Assembly (NCBI GenBank): GCA_965644315.1
Contig: CBFFRQ010000013.1
Span: forward strand, 744,001-808,000
Direction of reading: 5' to 3'
DNA length: 64,000 nucleotides
From: Caecitellus pseudoparvulus
Lineage: Eukaryota; Bigyra: Bicosoecida
In this document: positions 31,402 to 40,830 of the stretch, one piece after another
How positions within the stretch are numbered: the stretch's first letter is position 1
Layout: each line of letters starts with the position of its first letter
Made by a program: the position numbers and the translations under genes
The notes under the pieces: model-generated
Told to the model about the DNA's origin: nothing
The model's database searches: none
What the model saw: only the letters and a program-made list of their open reading frames with translations

Positions 31402-32123
31402 GTCCACGCGCACGGGAGCCTTTGTCGCGGACGCCGGAGCAGCCTCAGCGCTGGCTTGCTGGCTCACGCCAGAGGACAGGGAAGGCGTAGGTACTGCACT
31501 TCCGGGCGCACCTGCGCTACCTCGGTGCCCTGCAAGAGGGGAGCAGGGTCTGGTTGCGTACCAGCATGCTTCAGGAAGAGCACCTTGTGCGCAGGCCTTG
31601 CTCGCAAGAGCTGGGCAGGTTCCCAGCAGGCGAGGAAACCTCTGAAGGTTCTGCTCACGCCAGGGGCGCTCAGTGGCTCCCAAGTGTGGAGATCAAAGTT
31701 TGAAGCATGCACACTTGCCCGTACCTTCAGTTTCGGTCAATCCTTGAGCCATGTTTGCTTGGCAATGGCGTCTGCGGAAATGATGCAAGTCAGGCCGCTG
31801 CGACCGCGAGCGCAAACCGCCTTCCCACGCTGCACGCGACGGCAGTAAACGAAAGCAGACTCGAAAATAAAAAGGATCATTGTCTTTGGTTTGAGTTGTT
31901 TATGATGTTTTGCGCGGCGATGAAGTTTTTACGGAGTGTTGTGCAGCGCGAGGAAGGTCCAAAGCAAGTGCTGGCCAGAGACAGGCAGGAGAACATTCAC
32001 GAGTGTGCACTCCGCCAAAAGCCACGCTGCATAGTGCGAGCCCGAGAGGCTGACCTTGTCTTTCCGTCACACAAACTCGCGGGCGCCAGACCAGCACTGT
32101 GGTGGCTGCGCCAGCCATGGGTC
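31402..32123. other. Divergent intergenic/5' region with open frames of uncertain status
   Basis: 722 bp between the chosen starts of the acyltransferase and the glycosyltransferase fusion. Both flanking frames stay open into it: to 31683 on the minus strand and from 31707 on the plus strand. N-terminal extensions are therefore possible, but neither extension has recognisable similarity. Confidence 0.4.
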
Positions 32124-34742
32124 ATGGCCGCAGTTGGGTGCAGCGCCGAGGCTCCACGTGAAGCGGACGGGACCAGTCTTGTTTTGGTCGCTTGCGGAAC
32201 GGTGGGGGATGTGCAACCACTTTGGGAGTATGCATGTAGTAGTACACATGCTAGGGTTGGCTTTGTATGCCCAGGAGTGCTCGCAGGTGCGGCAGTACGC
32301 CAGCGATGGCTTGCGGCAGCGTTTCATGAGAGTTTCCCCATCTGTACAGATTTGCTGGCGCCGTGCGCACCTCCCCACGTTCAAGTTTCGCCTCTCTCAA
32401 TATCTTGCTTTGTTTCTTGTGATGATGAATCGGCAAGTCGTCCGAGCAAGCGCCCTCGAACCAATGCTTGCTCCCAGACAGATGTCGGACTGGCTCCAGC
32501 AAAGGCTTCACAACGAGCGTCTCTTCGCCTTGCACCTACGGACCTGCAGCTGTTGCTTTCAAAATGCTGCCCCACACCTCCCCTGTGTCCTCCCCAGCTG
32601 GTCCTTTTCAATCTCTTCGCATTGGAGGCCTGGCTGGTCGCATGCGCCGTGCAAGTGCCAGCAGTGCTGCTCACGCCATACCCACCCTGGCAGGACAGAC
32701 CACCAGGCGTGCTCGAGGCGCTGAAGCACGATGCCCCCGTGACGTGGGCCACATTGAATCATCCTCCCAGCGAAGCGTGCTTGGATCTCGCGACAGTGGG
32801 CCATGTCGCATGGCCACTCCTGTGTCCTGCGCGATGGGCGGAGCTGCACGACGCGCTGCAAGTTTCAGCGGGGGGTCGCCGCCTCTCCACCGTATTCCAG
32901 CGCCGCGGTACCATGCCCTCCCTTCGCGTACTGTACGCGTGTGCGCATGCCCTCCTCCCCCACCAAGGCTTTTGGCCCAAGAATGTCTCTGTTGTGGGCA
33001 GCCCGGGGTCGTCCTGGTGGCCGACACAGAAGAGCGACGAACTTCCCGCTGAGGCTGTTCTTTCTGCCCTGATCCCCAGCCCTGATCTACTCTTGGTGTC
33101 TTTGGCAACAATTGATAGCATGGGGCTCCTTGTGGATGCCCACGCACTCTTGCAGTGCCTTGCTGCCTTGGAAAACGTAGCGGTGTGGGTGCAGGGTTCG
33201 CTGACTGGGCAGGTATGGCAGGTGTGGAAGCAAGGGCAGCCATCCGACTTTGACGGGTCGGCTGGACCTGCTGCATACCTACAACAGCTGCATCAGGGCC
33301 CTGCCCGTCATCTCCTTGTCACCCCGTACCCCACCCCGCACGCTGATGTTTACGCTTGCGCTCGGGCGCGGGGCATGCACGTCACCCACCTGCACCATGC
33401 CGGCTGTGGCACCTCCCAGACATGCCTTGCCCATGCGGTTCCATCTCTGGCGTGTCCTTTTCGTTTTGATCAGCCGGATCGAGCTGCCCAGCTTGCCTAC
33501 ATCGGAGCGGGGGTGCATATCTCCCCGACTGCACTCGCGCAGCCACAACCTTGCGGTGAAGACAGCAGCACAGAGTCGGGTGATGAAGCATCCAGCACTG
33601 CCGCTTCAGCCTTGCGCAAGTTAAGGATGTGCAGCAGCGCCCAAGTGCTTCGCAGGGCCCTCGTTCGATGCCGTCGCCTGGGGACGAACCTGCACCGCCT
33701 TCGCGCTCAGGTGTTGGCAGAGGCTGAAACCTTCGCCCTCAACGTGACATCGGCCTGCTCTCAAGTTCTGGAGTGCCACAGAAGGATTTCACTGAGCCCT
33801 GAAGAGCTCCAGTGGCCCAGCGCTCAGTGCTTACCTGGCGTGTGCTGCCACTCCATTACCTTGTGGGGGACCGCAGGTGGGGAGGCACCCTCGTTGGGTT
33901 TGAGCTGGGGAGTGCCTTTGGCCACTACGAAACGCAGCATCCGCTTCCTGTCAAACTGCCCCGCTGAAGCTGCCCTGTTTGTGCGAGAGATCTGGCAAGA
34001 CGCAGTTTACAGGCCTGCTTTGGAGCGCTGCTCGCAGGCTCAGGCCACCATCCTACTCGATGTTGGGGCAAACATTGGACTGGCAAGCTTGGCGGCCCTC
34101 TCCGGCCCAAGCGCAGTTCATTTCGTTGTCGCTTTTGAACCTTCCCCGTCCGCCCAGGCCCTGTTCGTGGACAACATGCATGTCAATGGCATCCGGTGCG
34201 AAGTGGTGCAGTCCGCGGAAGATCTGTCGCAAGCAGTTGCTCGCGCAGAGAGTGCTCGGCACCCTGCGGTTGCTCTGTGTACAGTCGCTTTATCGGCGCT
34301 CCTTGCTCCAGAGGTGCCGCAGCATGCTAGTTTTGTCGAATTTCCAGGCTTGCTGGGACACAGCTCCCTGCTCTGCGCGTTTGATCCACGATCTTCAGCT
34401 GAAGGTCTTGCCCGCCAACACAGGCGCAAGCTGTGCAAGAGCAACGTCATTCCACACGTGAGCGTCTGGGACGCAGGCCACACGTTGCACTTGACTCTCG
34501 CAGCGCTGAAGGGACCTTGTGCTGTGAACGTCAAAGTTGACGTGGAGCGCCATGAGCTGGAGGTTCTGCGCAGCTTGACGCGAGCACCAGTTGCCAGTGC
34601 TGTGAGGACCATTGCAGCTGAAGTCCACAGCAGCAACTTGTCTGCCGCCAAGCAAGTGCTTGTGGACAGTGGGCTTCGCGTATCCGGCCAGTCGATTCTT
34701 GGTGGAGCTGGTGATGCACAGGTACTCCTGGCTTCACGCTGA
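32124..34742 (+). CDS. Glycosyltransferase (GT-B, GT1/GT28-like) fused to FkbM methyltransferase
   Basis: 872 aa from ATG 32124, placed just before the first strand TSLVLVACGTVGDVQPL, which is the N-terminal GT-B motif (GT-GDVQP) of sterol/UDP glycosyltransferases. The donor-binding motif of that family appears as HLHHAGCGTSQTCLAHAVPS followed by FRFDQPDRAAQLAYIGAGV. After a linker, an FkbM-type SAM methyltransferase starts at ILLDVGANIGLASLAAL, continues with VAFEPSPSAQALFVDNM, and ends with VNVKVDVERHELEVLRSL and IAAEVH. FkbM enzymes commonly O-methylate sugars. One polypeptide could thus both transfer and methylate a sugar. A hydrophilic insert with PSKRPR lies in the N-terminal glycosyltransferase lobe. 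The whole fusion is in one uninterrupted frame. Confidence 0.8.
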   Translation: MAAVGCSAEAPREADGTSLVLVACGTVGDVQPLWEYACSSTHARVGFVCPGVLAGAAVRQRWLAAAFHESFPICTDLLAPCAPPHVQVSPLSISCFVSCDDESASRPSKRPRTNACSQTDVGLAPAKASQRASLRLAPTDLQLLLSKCCPTPPLCPPQLVLFNLFALEAWLVACAVQVPAVLLTPYPPWQDRPPGVLEALKHDAPVTWATLNHPPSEACLDLATVGHVAWPLLCPARWAELHDALQVSAGGRRLSTVFQRRGTMPSLRVLYACAHALLPHQGFWPKNVSVVGSPGSSWWPTQKSDELPAEAVLSALIPSPDLLLVSLATIDSMGLLVDAHALLQCLAALENVAVWVQGSLTGQVWQVWKQGQPSDFDGSAGPAAYLQQLHQGPARHLLVTPYPTPHADVYACARARGMHVTHLHHAGCGTSQTCLAHAVPSLACPFRFDQPDRAAQLAYIGAGVHISPTALAQPQPCGEDSSTESGDEASSTAASALRKLRMCSSAQVLRRALVRCRRLGTNLHRLRAQVLAEAETFALNVTSACSQVLECHRRISLSPEELQWPSAQCLPGVCCHSITLWGTAGGEAPSLGLSWGVPLATTKRSIRFLSNCPAEAALFVREIWQDAVYRPALERCSQAQATILLDVGANIGLASLAALSGPSAVHFVVAFEPSPSAQALFVDNMHVNGIRCEVVQSAEDLSQAVARAESARHPAVALCTVALSALLAPEVPQHASFVEFPGLLGHSSLLCAFDPRSSAEGLARQHRRKLCKSNVIPHVSVWDAGHTLHLTLAALKGPCAVNVKVDVERHELEVLRSLTRAPVASAVRTIAAEVHSSNLSAAKQVLVDSGLRVSGQSILGGAGDAQVLLASR

Positions 34743-34761
34743 TGCATTCAACACCCGGGCA

Positions 34762-36948
34762 TCAAGGCGAAGACACGGCATGGCTCGTGTCAGACACCAG
34801 CTCAGTTGGCCCGTCCCGCATCGAGGACTGCGTTCGAAGAAGGGACCTGGTTGATGCCCTGCTGAATGTCATGCTTGCCAGCTTGGTGATTGTGGACACT
34901 GAGCCTCCTTGTTCGTGTGTTTGCAGCACAGAAGCCACGTCCAGGGTGGATGACGTGTCCAGGTTGGGTTGCAGGTCGGTGAGAGTCTTCAGTCGGTGTC
35001 TCGCGATTCGGGCTGACCGCCGGCCTTCAGTCAGCCAGCGTCCAATGTGGCCCACCTTGAAGCCAAAGTTCACCAGGCTGCTTGCGGCCGCAAGGGCGAG
35101 CAAAGGAAACAGAGCATGGTTGCGGAAGTCCTCCGACCTGTTCCCGACCGCGAGGGTGATGCAGTTCACAATGCTCATCAGAAAGTCCTCGAAAACAAGG
35201 CCAACAATGAGAGGCAGCATTGTGCGGCCTTTTGACCGGGCTGCGCGAACATTCTTCTCTACGAATGCCCGCTCGCGCTCGATGACGCTGCGTAAACTGA
35301 CCTCAGTACGCTTCACCAGGTCTTCACCACCCGCCGTCTCCGAATCTTTGTGCACACCAGAGTCGGGAGGGTCAGAGCCTTGTTCAAGGGGCTCCGCAGC
35401 GACCTTAGCCTCGGCGTTGCCAGCCCGCACAGCCTCCAGCAAGTTCTTCGCTCTTGCTGCCAGGTTGAGCAGTGATGGGACGATGTGGGCTGCGACGCAG
35501 CAGACATACAGCGTTCGCAGGAACGGGGTTACGCCGCCAACGTCACGCAGCACTAGAATGGCCAATGCACAGGCAATGTCCGATGCGAGGTCTGACAGCT
35601 CCACCGCAAAAGCAAGGACATTTGGGAGGATCCCGCGGGCCAGCAACTCCAATGCGACGAGCAGCGAGCCAGACCTGCGCTTCGCGTACATGGTCATGCC
35701 AACGACTGCCAGCACGGCCACAACTGCTACTCCGATGTTGACCCATGTGCCAGGATCCTCCCACACCGACGCTTCGCTCGAGGCAGGCGCGATGCAATCT
35801 GCAGGTGTCCCACCAGGCGAGGTGGTGATCATGCCGGACGGACAAAAGTCACAGTCTGTGTTGCCTGTGCCGTTGTTCACGAAGCCGACTGGGCACAGCA
35901 CGCAAGACCCCAGGCCATCATCGCTGAAGGATCCAGCAGGGCACTCCAAGCACTGACGAGGAAACTCTTCTTGGCGGAAGAACCCTGGGTCACACTCTCC
36001 GGTGCCGTAGTGATCCAGAGCCAGGAAGAGCTTGCGCACTGGCTCGTAGGAGTAGGGGAAGGCGAAGCCCGCATGATCCCCGGCAATTGCTGCGGGGTTG
36101 TCCTTACGCAACGTCAGTAGCGGAACAGCAACCAGCTGCTCCAAATCACGTGGCACGTGTGCCAAAGAAGCCAACGGCCACTCAGGATACAGCGGCGTCG
36201 TGAGGCGCTGCGGGAAGTTGAACTCGGCTCCCCGCTCACCAATGGTGAAGACTTGGCTGGCATTGAACTCACCAAGGGACACTAAACGCTCGACAGTCTC
36301 CGAGCGGGCGATACCAATGTCACACTCACCTGTAAGCAATGCCCGGATGGGGTCCTCGTAGTTCCCCAGGAACTCCAACGTGAAGTGGGAGTGCACGTCA
36401 ATGCCCGCACGAAGCATCTCCAGCCACTGAATGTGCCAGCCGCCAAAGGCATTCGAGTTCACCCCGCACACAATAAGCCCTTGGCCATGAGTGAGCAGGT
36501 CCGCGACTTCCACAATGGCAGTGTGCCTTGCTGCCGCCCGAACGATCACACCCCCGAATCGATCCAGCTCCTGGTCAGCTCCGAAATTCCGCTTCACGCT
36601 CAGGAACTCGTGGATGTTGTACTTGTCCTTGAGCTCTTGAAACGCTGTTGGGTTTGGGAAGACGAAGTCCACCTCCCCATTTGCGGTCATGTTCTCATAC
36701 GTGTCAAACTGCAGCGGGACCAACTTGGACCGGCAGCCGTAGGAGGCCAAGCTGGAAGAGAAGTAGTCTTCAAACGTTGGTCGCCAGCGCCGCAAAGTCA
36801 GCTCGGTATTTCCTTTTGTCACCATGCCCACTGTCATGGTGCTGTTCGGGAACCGGGCACACAAGGCAGCGATGTCATCCCTGCTCAATGCCTGCACTGA
36901 TGCCAAGCAAACCAACCACGCGGTGGCAGCAACGATGAAGGCTTTCAT
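34762..36948 (-). CDS. Receptor-like membrane protein: signal peptide, periplasmic-binding-type domain, Cys-rich repeats, multiple TM
   Basis: 728 aa in one exon from ATG 36948. Residues 1-21 form a signal peptide (MKAFIVAATAWLVCLASVQA). Residues about 25-330 resemble type-2 periplasmic binding proteins of the PhnD/phosphonate-binding kind: MTVGMVTKGNTE, WRPTFEDYFSSSL, YENMTANGEVDFVFPNPTAF, ALLTGECDIGIARSETVE, AGFAFPYSYEPV. Then come Cys-rich, ephrin-receptor/GCC2-GCC3-like modules (CLECPAGSFSDDGLGSCVLC, CDFCPSGM). A membrane helix near 397-420 (WVNIGVAVVAVLAVVGMTMY) is followed by about four more hydrophobic segments and a Ser/Thr-rich cytoplasmic tail. The architecture suggests a surface receptor for a small ligand. 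The stop is 19 bp from the convergent stop of the previous gene. Confidence 0.72.
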   Translation of the reverse strand: MKAFIVAATAWLVCLASVQALSRDDIAALCARFPNSTMTVGMVTKGNTELTLRRWRPTFEDYFSSSLASYGCRSKLVPLQFDTYENMTANGEVDFVFPNPTAFQELKDKYNIHEFLSVKRNFGADQELDRFGGVIVRAAARHTAIVEVADLLTHGQGLIVCGVNSNAFGGWHIQWLEMLRAGIDVHSHFTLEFLGNYEDPIRALLTGECDIGIARSETVERLVSLGEFNASQVFTIGERGAEFNFPQRLTTPLYPEWPLASLAHVPRDLEQLVAVPLLTLRKDNPAAIAGDHAGFAFPYSYEPVRKLFLALDHYGTGECDPGFFRQEEFPRQCLECPAGSFSDDGLGSCVLCPVGFVNNGTGNTDCDFCPSGMITTSPGGTPADCIAPASSEASVWEDPGTWVNIGVAVVAVLAVVGMTMYAKRRSGSLLVALELLARGILPNVLAFAVELSDLASDIACALAILVLRDVGGVTPFLRTLYVCCVAAHIVPSLLNLAARAKNLLEAVRAGNAEAKVAAEPLEQGSDPPDSGVHKDSETAGGEDLVKRTEVSLRSVIERERAFVEKNVRAARSKGRTMLPLIVGLVFEDFLMSIVNCITLAVGNRSEDFRNHALFPLLALAAASSLVNFGFKVGHIGRWLTEGRRSARIARHRLKTLTDLQPNLDTSSTLDVASVLQTHEQGGSVSTITKLASMTFSRASTRSLLRTQSSMRDGPTELVSDTSHAVSSP

Positions 36949-37596
36949 ACTTGCACAGCCTCTTTGGGTATGTAGCTTGGAGTGAAATCGACTTGCTCTG
37001 TGCTAGGAGAAGCATCGCAAGGTGAGCGAGGAGTGTGTGGCGTTTCGCTGCCCACCGGGACTTGGAGCTCAGTCGCGCGCGGGGCACGGCTCCTCAGCCC
37101 AATAAAGCCACAGAACATTATCTTAACTCACCTGTTGTGCTTTCTCTTGCAATTGCGTCGGAAGGATGCGCTCCTGGGTGAAGTATCTGTCGCAGTGGGG
37201 TGCTGATGGGCGCGAGTCAAGCGCCTGTCTTCTGTGAAGCCCCCGTGTGCCCTCTGACCACTCCAAACGAAGCTACTTCGAGTGTAAAGTGTGAGGGTGG
37301 TGTTTTACTCGCAGATCTCCTCTGAATGGAATGGTTTTGGTGCCCGAATGAAGCTGCTCAGACCCACACGGCACCGAATTGTACGATGTACTGCGGCACA
37401 CTCAGCTCCAAACGTCGAACAGAGGCTTGACAAAACATCTGCCCTGACGCCGAGCAGGCGAGGAATCTGCCCATTCACGTCAAGAAGGACTTTAGGCAGG
37501 GCCTGCTCTCATAGTACAGGCTCCTCCCAGCCTTGAGGGTGGAAGCTGGCAAGCGGTACAAGCGATTTCCGCACCCCTGTTTGGGAAGTCCGCACC
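36949..37596. other. Divergent intergenic region; possible 5'-UTR intron of the receptor-like gene
   Basis: 648 bp between divergent starts. On the minus strand a strong donor (CAACAG then GTGAGT, intron start at 37131) lies upstream of the ATG at 36948, and AG dinucleotides lie close before that ATG, so a 5'-UTR intron is plausible. I see no other coding or RNA feature. Confidence 0.35.
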
Positions 37597-38610
37597 ATGG
37601 CCGCAGACGCGGATGCATCGGCGCCCGGAGCCGAGGCAGGTAGCTGTGTGGACGAAAACATGCATGGTGATGACAGCGTTCGTGCAGCATGTGCGGGCTT
37701 TGCGCCCTCTGCCTCGCTTGCAAAGCAAATGGTGTCCAGGGCCAAGGCCAAGCTGGAGCAGTACGAGCTGGTGTCCGAGGGTGACGCGCGGGAGCTTGGC
37801 GTGCCGGCACTATCACTTGAGAGCCTGCAGCGTGGGCTGAGCATACTTCACTTGAAGCAGCGCACCAGGCGCTTGCGGGAAGGGAAGCGCTTGGGCGCCC
37901 TCACCCACGCTGGGTTGGCTGGGCACGGCGCAGAGTTGTGGAGCACTGCAGTCAGTGCAGGCTGGTCGCCTTACTTGTTGGCACGCGCGGTCGTGGATGA
38001 GGCATGTGCCTGCAAAGGTGATCGCCGGGCAATCACGAGCATCATGCGCGACCCCAGTCGCATTGCAGACAGCGCGCTGTCCCGCGCAGTGGCGGACGTG
38101 GTGGCCCGGGACCCCTTCGTGAGCCCGGCCGTTGACCGGCTCAAAGCCAGCATGGGTGAGGCATTTGAACGACACCTGGAAAACATCTTGCGAACCTCCA
38201 AGCTGCCCTTCATGTCAGAGGACGCACTTCGGAGCCTCGGCGCTGCGAAGACCCCTGACGTGCTGCTGCCGCTGCCGCTGGGCGTAGAGCACCCCGTCAC
38301 TGGGGAAGCCATGGTGGTGCACTGGATTGACAGCAAAGCCCTCTTCGGCGACGCCACCACACACCATGAGAGCGTGCTGCCGCAGACACAGGCCTACGTC
38401 AACCGGTACGGCCCGGGCATCGTGGTGTATTGGTTTGGGTGTGAGGCGGCCCTGCTGGCTCCGCCGCAGGCTGGAGGGCAAGCTGGAACCACGGCTTGCC
38501 CCTGCTTCCCGCGCACCTTTGTCCTGCCGGCATCCACTACGTTGCGCCACTTCGCCCAGCCAGACTTTCCCAAGCAGCTCCTTGAGACCAGCCGCTCCCC
38601 TGCCGCCTAG
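37597..38610 (+). CDS. CDIN1: CDIN1 (C15orf41)-like nuclease
   Basis: 337 aa in one exon. The C-terminal restriction-endonuclease-like domain aligns with human CDIN1. Shared elements are SIMRDPSRIADSALSRAV, FMSEDALRSLGAAKTPDVLL (the TPD motif), VVHWIDSKALFGD (the D/E-x-K catalytic element), THHESVLPQTQAYVNRY and GPGIVVYWFGCE. The N-terminal half is helical, consistent with the helix-turn-helix part of the family (LSRAVADVVARDPF). Human CDIN1 binds codanin-1 and is mutated in congenital dyserythropoietic anaemia type I; its molecular role is still unclear. The N-terminal ~40 residues are low-complexity. Its stop is 17 bp from the convergent SNRNP40 stop. Confidence 0.88.
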   Translation: MAADADASAPGAEAGSCVDENMHGDDSVRAACAGFAPSASLAKQMVSRAKAKLEQYELVSEGDARELGVPALSLESLQRGLSILHLKQRTRRLREGKRLGALTHAGLAGHGAELWSTAVSAGWSPYLLARAVVDEACACKGDRRAITSIMRDPSRIADSALSRAVADVVARDPFVSPAVDRLKASMGEAFERHLENILRTSKLPFMSEDALRSLGAAKTPDVLLPLPLGVEHPVTGEAMVVHWIDSKALFGDATTHHESVLPQTQAYVNRYGPGIVVYWFGCEAALLAPPQAGGQAGTTACPCFPRTFVLPASTTLRHFAQPDFPKQLLETSRSPAA

Positions 38611-38627
38611 CGAGCACCGCGTGGGGC

Positions 38628-40073
38628 TCAGGCCTGCTTCACCTCCCCCAAGTACACCTTGCCGTCTGTCGCACAGGAGGCGAGGATGGGCTCGATGGGC
38701 GAAAAGGACACATCTGTCACTCCGCCAGCGTGCCCTGGCAGGGCGTACTGTAGCCGAGGGTCCACAGCCCCAGCCTGCAGGGACACCTCAGCATCTGGTG
38801 TGGTGTGCCACACGTACACAGTCTCATCCGCAGACCCAGCTGCGACACGCCCACCGTCTGGCGCCCAGGCCACACGGTGCAGCAGGCGCTCAGCAGAGTG
38901 AGCCGTGGCTCCCAAGCTGGCACGCTGGCGAGGGTGCACTGAGCTGGCGCCAGCAGCTGCCGAGGAGGCGGGTGCCATGATGCTAGCGCTTCGGTCGCCT
39001 GCGAAGGGGCGCACGTCCCACAGGCGCACTGTGCCATCGGCGGCGTGGGAGGCCAGCTGCTCGCCAGACTTGGACACGGCCACGCCTGTGACGATGCTGG
39101 AGTGGCCTGTCAGAGTCAACTCCGGCTTGCCAGCTCGCACATTGTACTTGACAACGTCCCCCGAGACAGAGCCGTAATACACAATGTCAGAGTCACTGGC
39201 GTTGCCAAATGCCACTGCCGTGATCGGGAGGGGTGTGGGCACAGCCGTCGGCAAGGAGACCGTGTGAGTGTGCACGGAGCCCCTTGACCGTGCGTCCCAC
39301 ACCCTCACAGCTCCGTCGTCGGACCCAGACACCACCAGCATCGGGCCGCTCTGCGTGCAGGCGGCAGAGTTCACGATGGCGGTGTGCCCCTTCCATGTCC
39401 TGAGCTTGTTGCCTGCCTCCACATCCCACAAAGCCACAGTCTTGTCGGCACAAGCAGCAGCAATCCGACTGAGAAAGCCAGAGCAGGGGTGCATGTAGAT
39501 GGGGTTCCTGTACAGCTCAGTGCGGCACTCACGTAGAAGCGGCACCCCAGCAGAGTTGAAGAAGTGCGTTCTTGTGCCCAGACAGCACCGCAAAGTTGGT
39601 GCACTCCCCATACACATCCCACAACACTGCACAGGCCGTTGAGGAGCGGTGCAAATTCCGAGACACAGCAGCCAAGCGCCAGGCCTCTGGAGGCACATGC
39701 TTCCCGTCACGCACTGATGTTCCTGTCCTTGCCAGCACTTGCAACATGCTGCCCATTGGTCGAAAACTGCGACGCACACTCCATGGCTGAATCGCTGGCG
39801 CTTGTGCGGCGTGCTTCTCATTTCCGCACTCACAGCAACTGTGTACACTGGCCCTGTGTGGCCTTCTAGGAGCATGATGGGAGCCTGTAGACGACTTGTC
39901 CGGGCTGGTTCCTGCTGTGCTTTGATCAGCGCAGTTGTTGCACTGGCCTCGGCTTCCAGCGGTACGATTGCCCCTGCATCGGTCCGGGCTCGCTTGGCTG
40001 CTGACTGCTGCCCAGCGGCGCTTGGCGAGGGGGGCGGCGTGCCCTCTCCCTCGAGGGGACGCTTCTGCGCCAT
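38628..40073 (-). CDS. SNRNP40: U5 snRNP 40-kDa WD40 protein
   Basis: Exons are 40073-39834, 39766-39715, 39626-39533 and 39468-38628 (introns 67, 88 and 64 nt; donors GTGAGT or GTGCGT; phases 0, 1, 2), giving 408 aa. The joined protein follows human SNRNP40 without gaps in repeat 1-2: LQAPIMLLEGHTGPVYTVA, FSTNGQHVASAGKDRNI, LWDVYGECTNFAVLSGH, ADKTVALWDVEAGNKL. Later blades include VSGSDDGAVRVWDARS, DGTVRLWDVRPFAGDRS, GRVAAGSADETVYVWHTT and the ending TDGKVYLGEVKQA. It is a seven-bladed propeller bound to Prp8 in the U5 snRNP and the spliceosome. ATG 40073 is used because the next upstream ATG (40103) adds a non-conserved stretch. Introns left unspliced would break three WD repeats. Confidence 0.93.
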   Translation of the reverse strand: MAQKRPLEGEGTPPPSPSAAGQQSAAKRARTDAGAIVPLEAEASATTALIKAQQEPARTSRLQAPIMLLEGHTGPVYTVAVSAEMRSTPHKRQRFSHGVCVAVFDQWAACCKCWQGQEHQCVTGSMCLQRPGAWLLCLGICTAPQRPVQCCGMCMGSAPTLRCCLGTRTHFFNSAGVPLLRECRTELYRNPIYMHPCSGFLSRIAAACADKTVALWDVEAGNKLRTWKGHTAIVNSAACTQSGPMLVVSGSDDGAVRVWDARSRGSVHTHTVSLPTAVPTPLPITAVAFGNASDSDIVYYGSVSGDVVKYNVRAGKPELTLTGHSSIVTGVAVSKSGEQLASHAADGTVRLWDVRPFAGDRSASIMAPASSAAAGASSVHPRQRASLGATAHSAERLLHRVAWAPDGGRVAAGSADETVYVWHTTPDAEVSLQAGAVDPRLQYALPGHAGGVTDVSFSPIEPILASCATDGKVYLGEVKQA

Positions 40074-40167
40074 TTCACCGCACCTTGGAAATCCTTGGCA
40101 CATGTGACGTCAGACGGATTTATGTTTTCCGGCTTGAATTTGGAAAAGGCTATCTCTTGCCCGGTTC

Positions 40168-40830
40168 ATGCGGAGCCGCGGAAATTGGGTAACCATGCGA
40201 TACCCGAAGTCAGGGCATGCCACGAGCACTGCAGTTATCTGGACAGCTCTACATGCAGTTGGATGCATCGCATTGTGGGCTCACTGGTGTGGTGCCTTTG
40301 TTCAGCCTGCTCTGCATGGCCCTGCTTGGGATGCCGTTGGCTGGCAGCTGGCTTGCCTGACCGTGGCTGCTGTGCTCACTCCGCTGCAGCTGCTGGACTG
40401 CTTGCGGCGATCAGAAGCCGGGCTGGGGCTGCATCGTACCCTTTCCGATGGCATCGTCTTTTCTTCCTTGGCTGGCAGCGGGATCTTTGCCGTTGCCTTG
40501 GCACGCGCCTTCCTATCGGGGGAAGCAAGTCCCTCGGCGCCCCACTCCCTGAACGCCCCCGCTCTCCTGCACTTCTTCGCTGCCCAAGTGCGAGGGAACA
40601 ACCTAAGCCTGCAGCATTTGCTTTGCATTTGCTGTGTGGCAACCCTGGGCTTGGCCTGGGCGGCCTGCGCCTCAACTGGCATTGACACAAACCACACTGT
40701 GTCCAAGGGATACAACCTGAAATCCCACGCAGCTGCTGGCCGCCGCATGGCTGCAGCTGTCTCTGCCCTGCTGCTCCTACACTGCACCGTGGCAGGGCTC
40801 TTCGCCCATGGGACCCAGCCTAGTACCTGA
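40168..40830 (+). CDS. Small polytopic membrane protein, unknown
   Basis: 220 aa in one exon with about five hydrophobic helices: around STAVIWTALHAVGCIALWAH, WQLACLTVAAVLTPLQLL, FSSLAGSGIFAVALARAF, LLCICCVATLGLAWAAC and AAAVSALLLLHCTVAGLF. Short loops are basic (RRSEAGLGLHR, AAAGRRM). An internal ATG at 40195 could be the start. The length and helix layout recall the PIG-F subunit of GPI ethanolamine-phosphate transferase, but I see no diagnostic motif and do not assign it. It starts 94 bp from divergent SNRNP40. Its last 11 bases overlap the 3' end of the convergent IQ-repeat gene. Confidence 0.55.
   Translation: MRSRGNWVTMRYPKSGHATSTAVIWTALHAVGCIALWAHWCGAFVQPALHGPAWDAVGWQLACLTVAAVLTPLQLLDCLRRSEAGLGLHRTLSDGIVFSSLAGSGIFAVALARAFLSGEASPSAPHSLNAPALLHFFAAQVRGNNLSLQHLLCICCVATLGLAWAACASTGIDTNHTVSKGYNLKSHAAAGRRMAAAVSALLLLHCTVAGLFAHGTQPST

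Noticed and set aside
34742-35956. 404-codon plus-strand frame opposite the receptor-like gene.
   Set aside because: Antisense to a gene with a signal peptide, Cys-rich modules and membrane helices; no motif of its own.
37597-38610. CDIN1-like protein as part of a bacterial-style restriction or defence system.
   Set aside because: It aligns along the domain with the eukaryotic CDIN1 family, and its neighbours are ordinary eukaryotic genes; no methylase or toxin-antitoxin partner is present.
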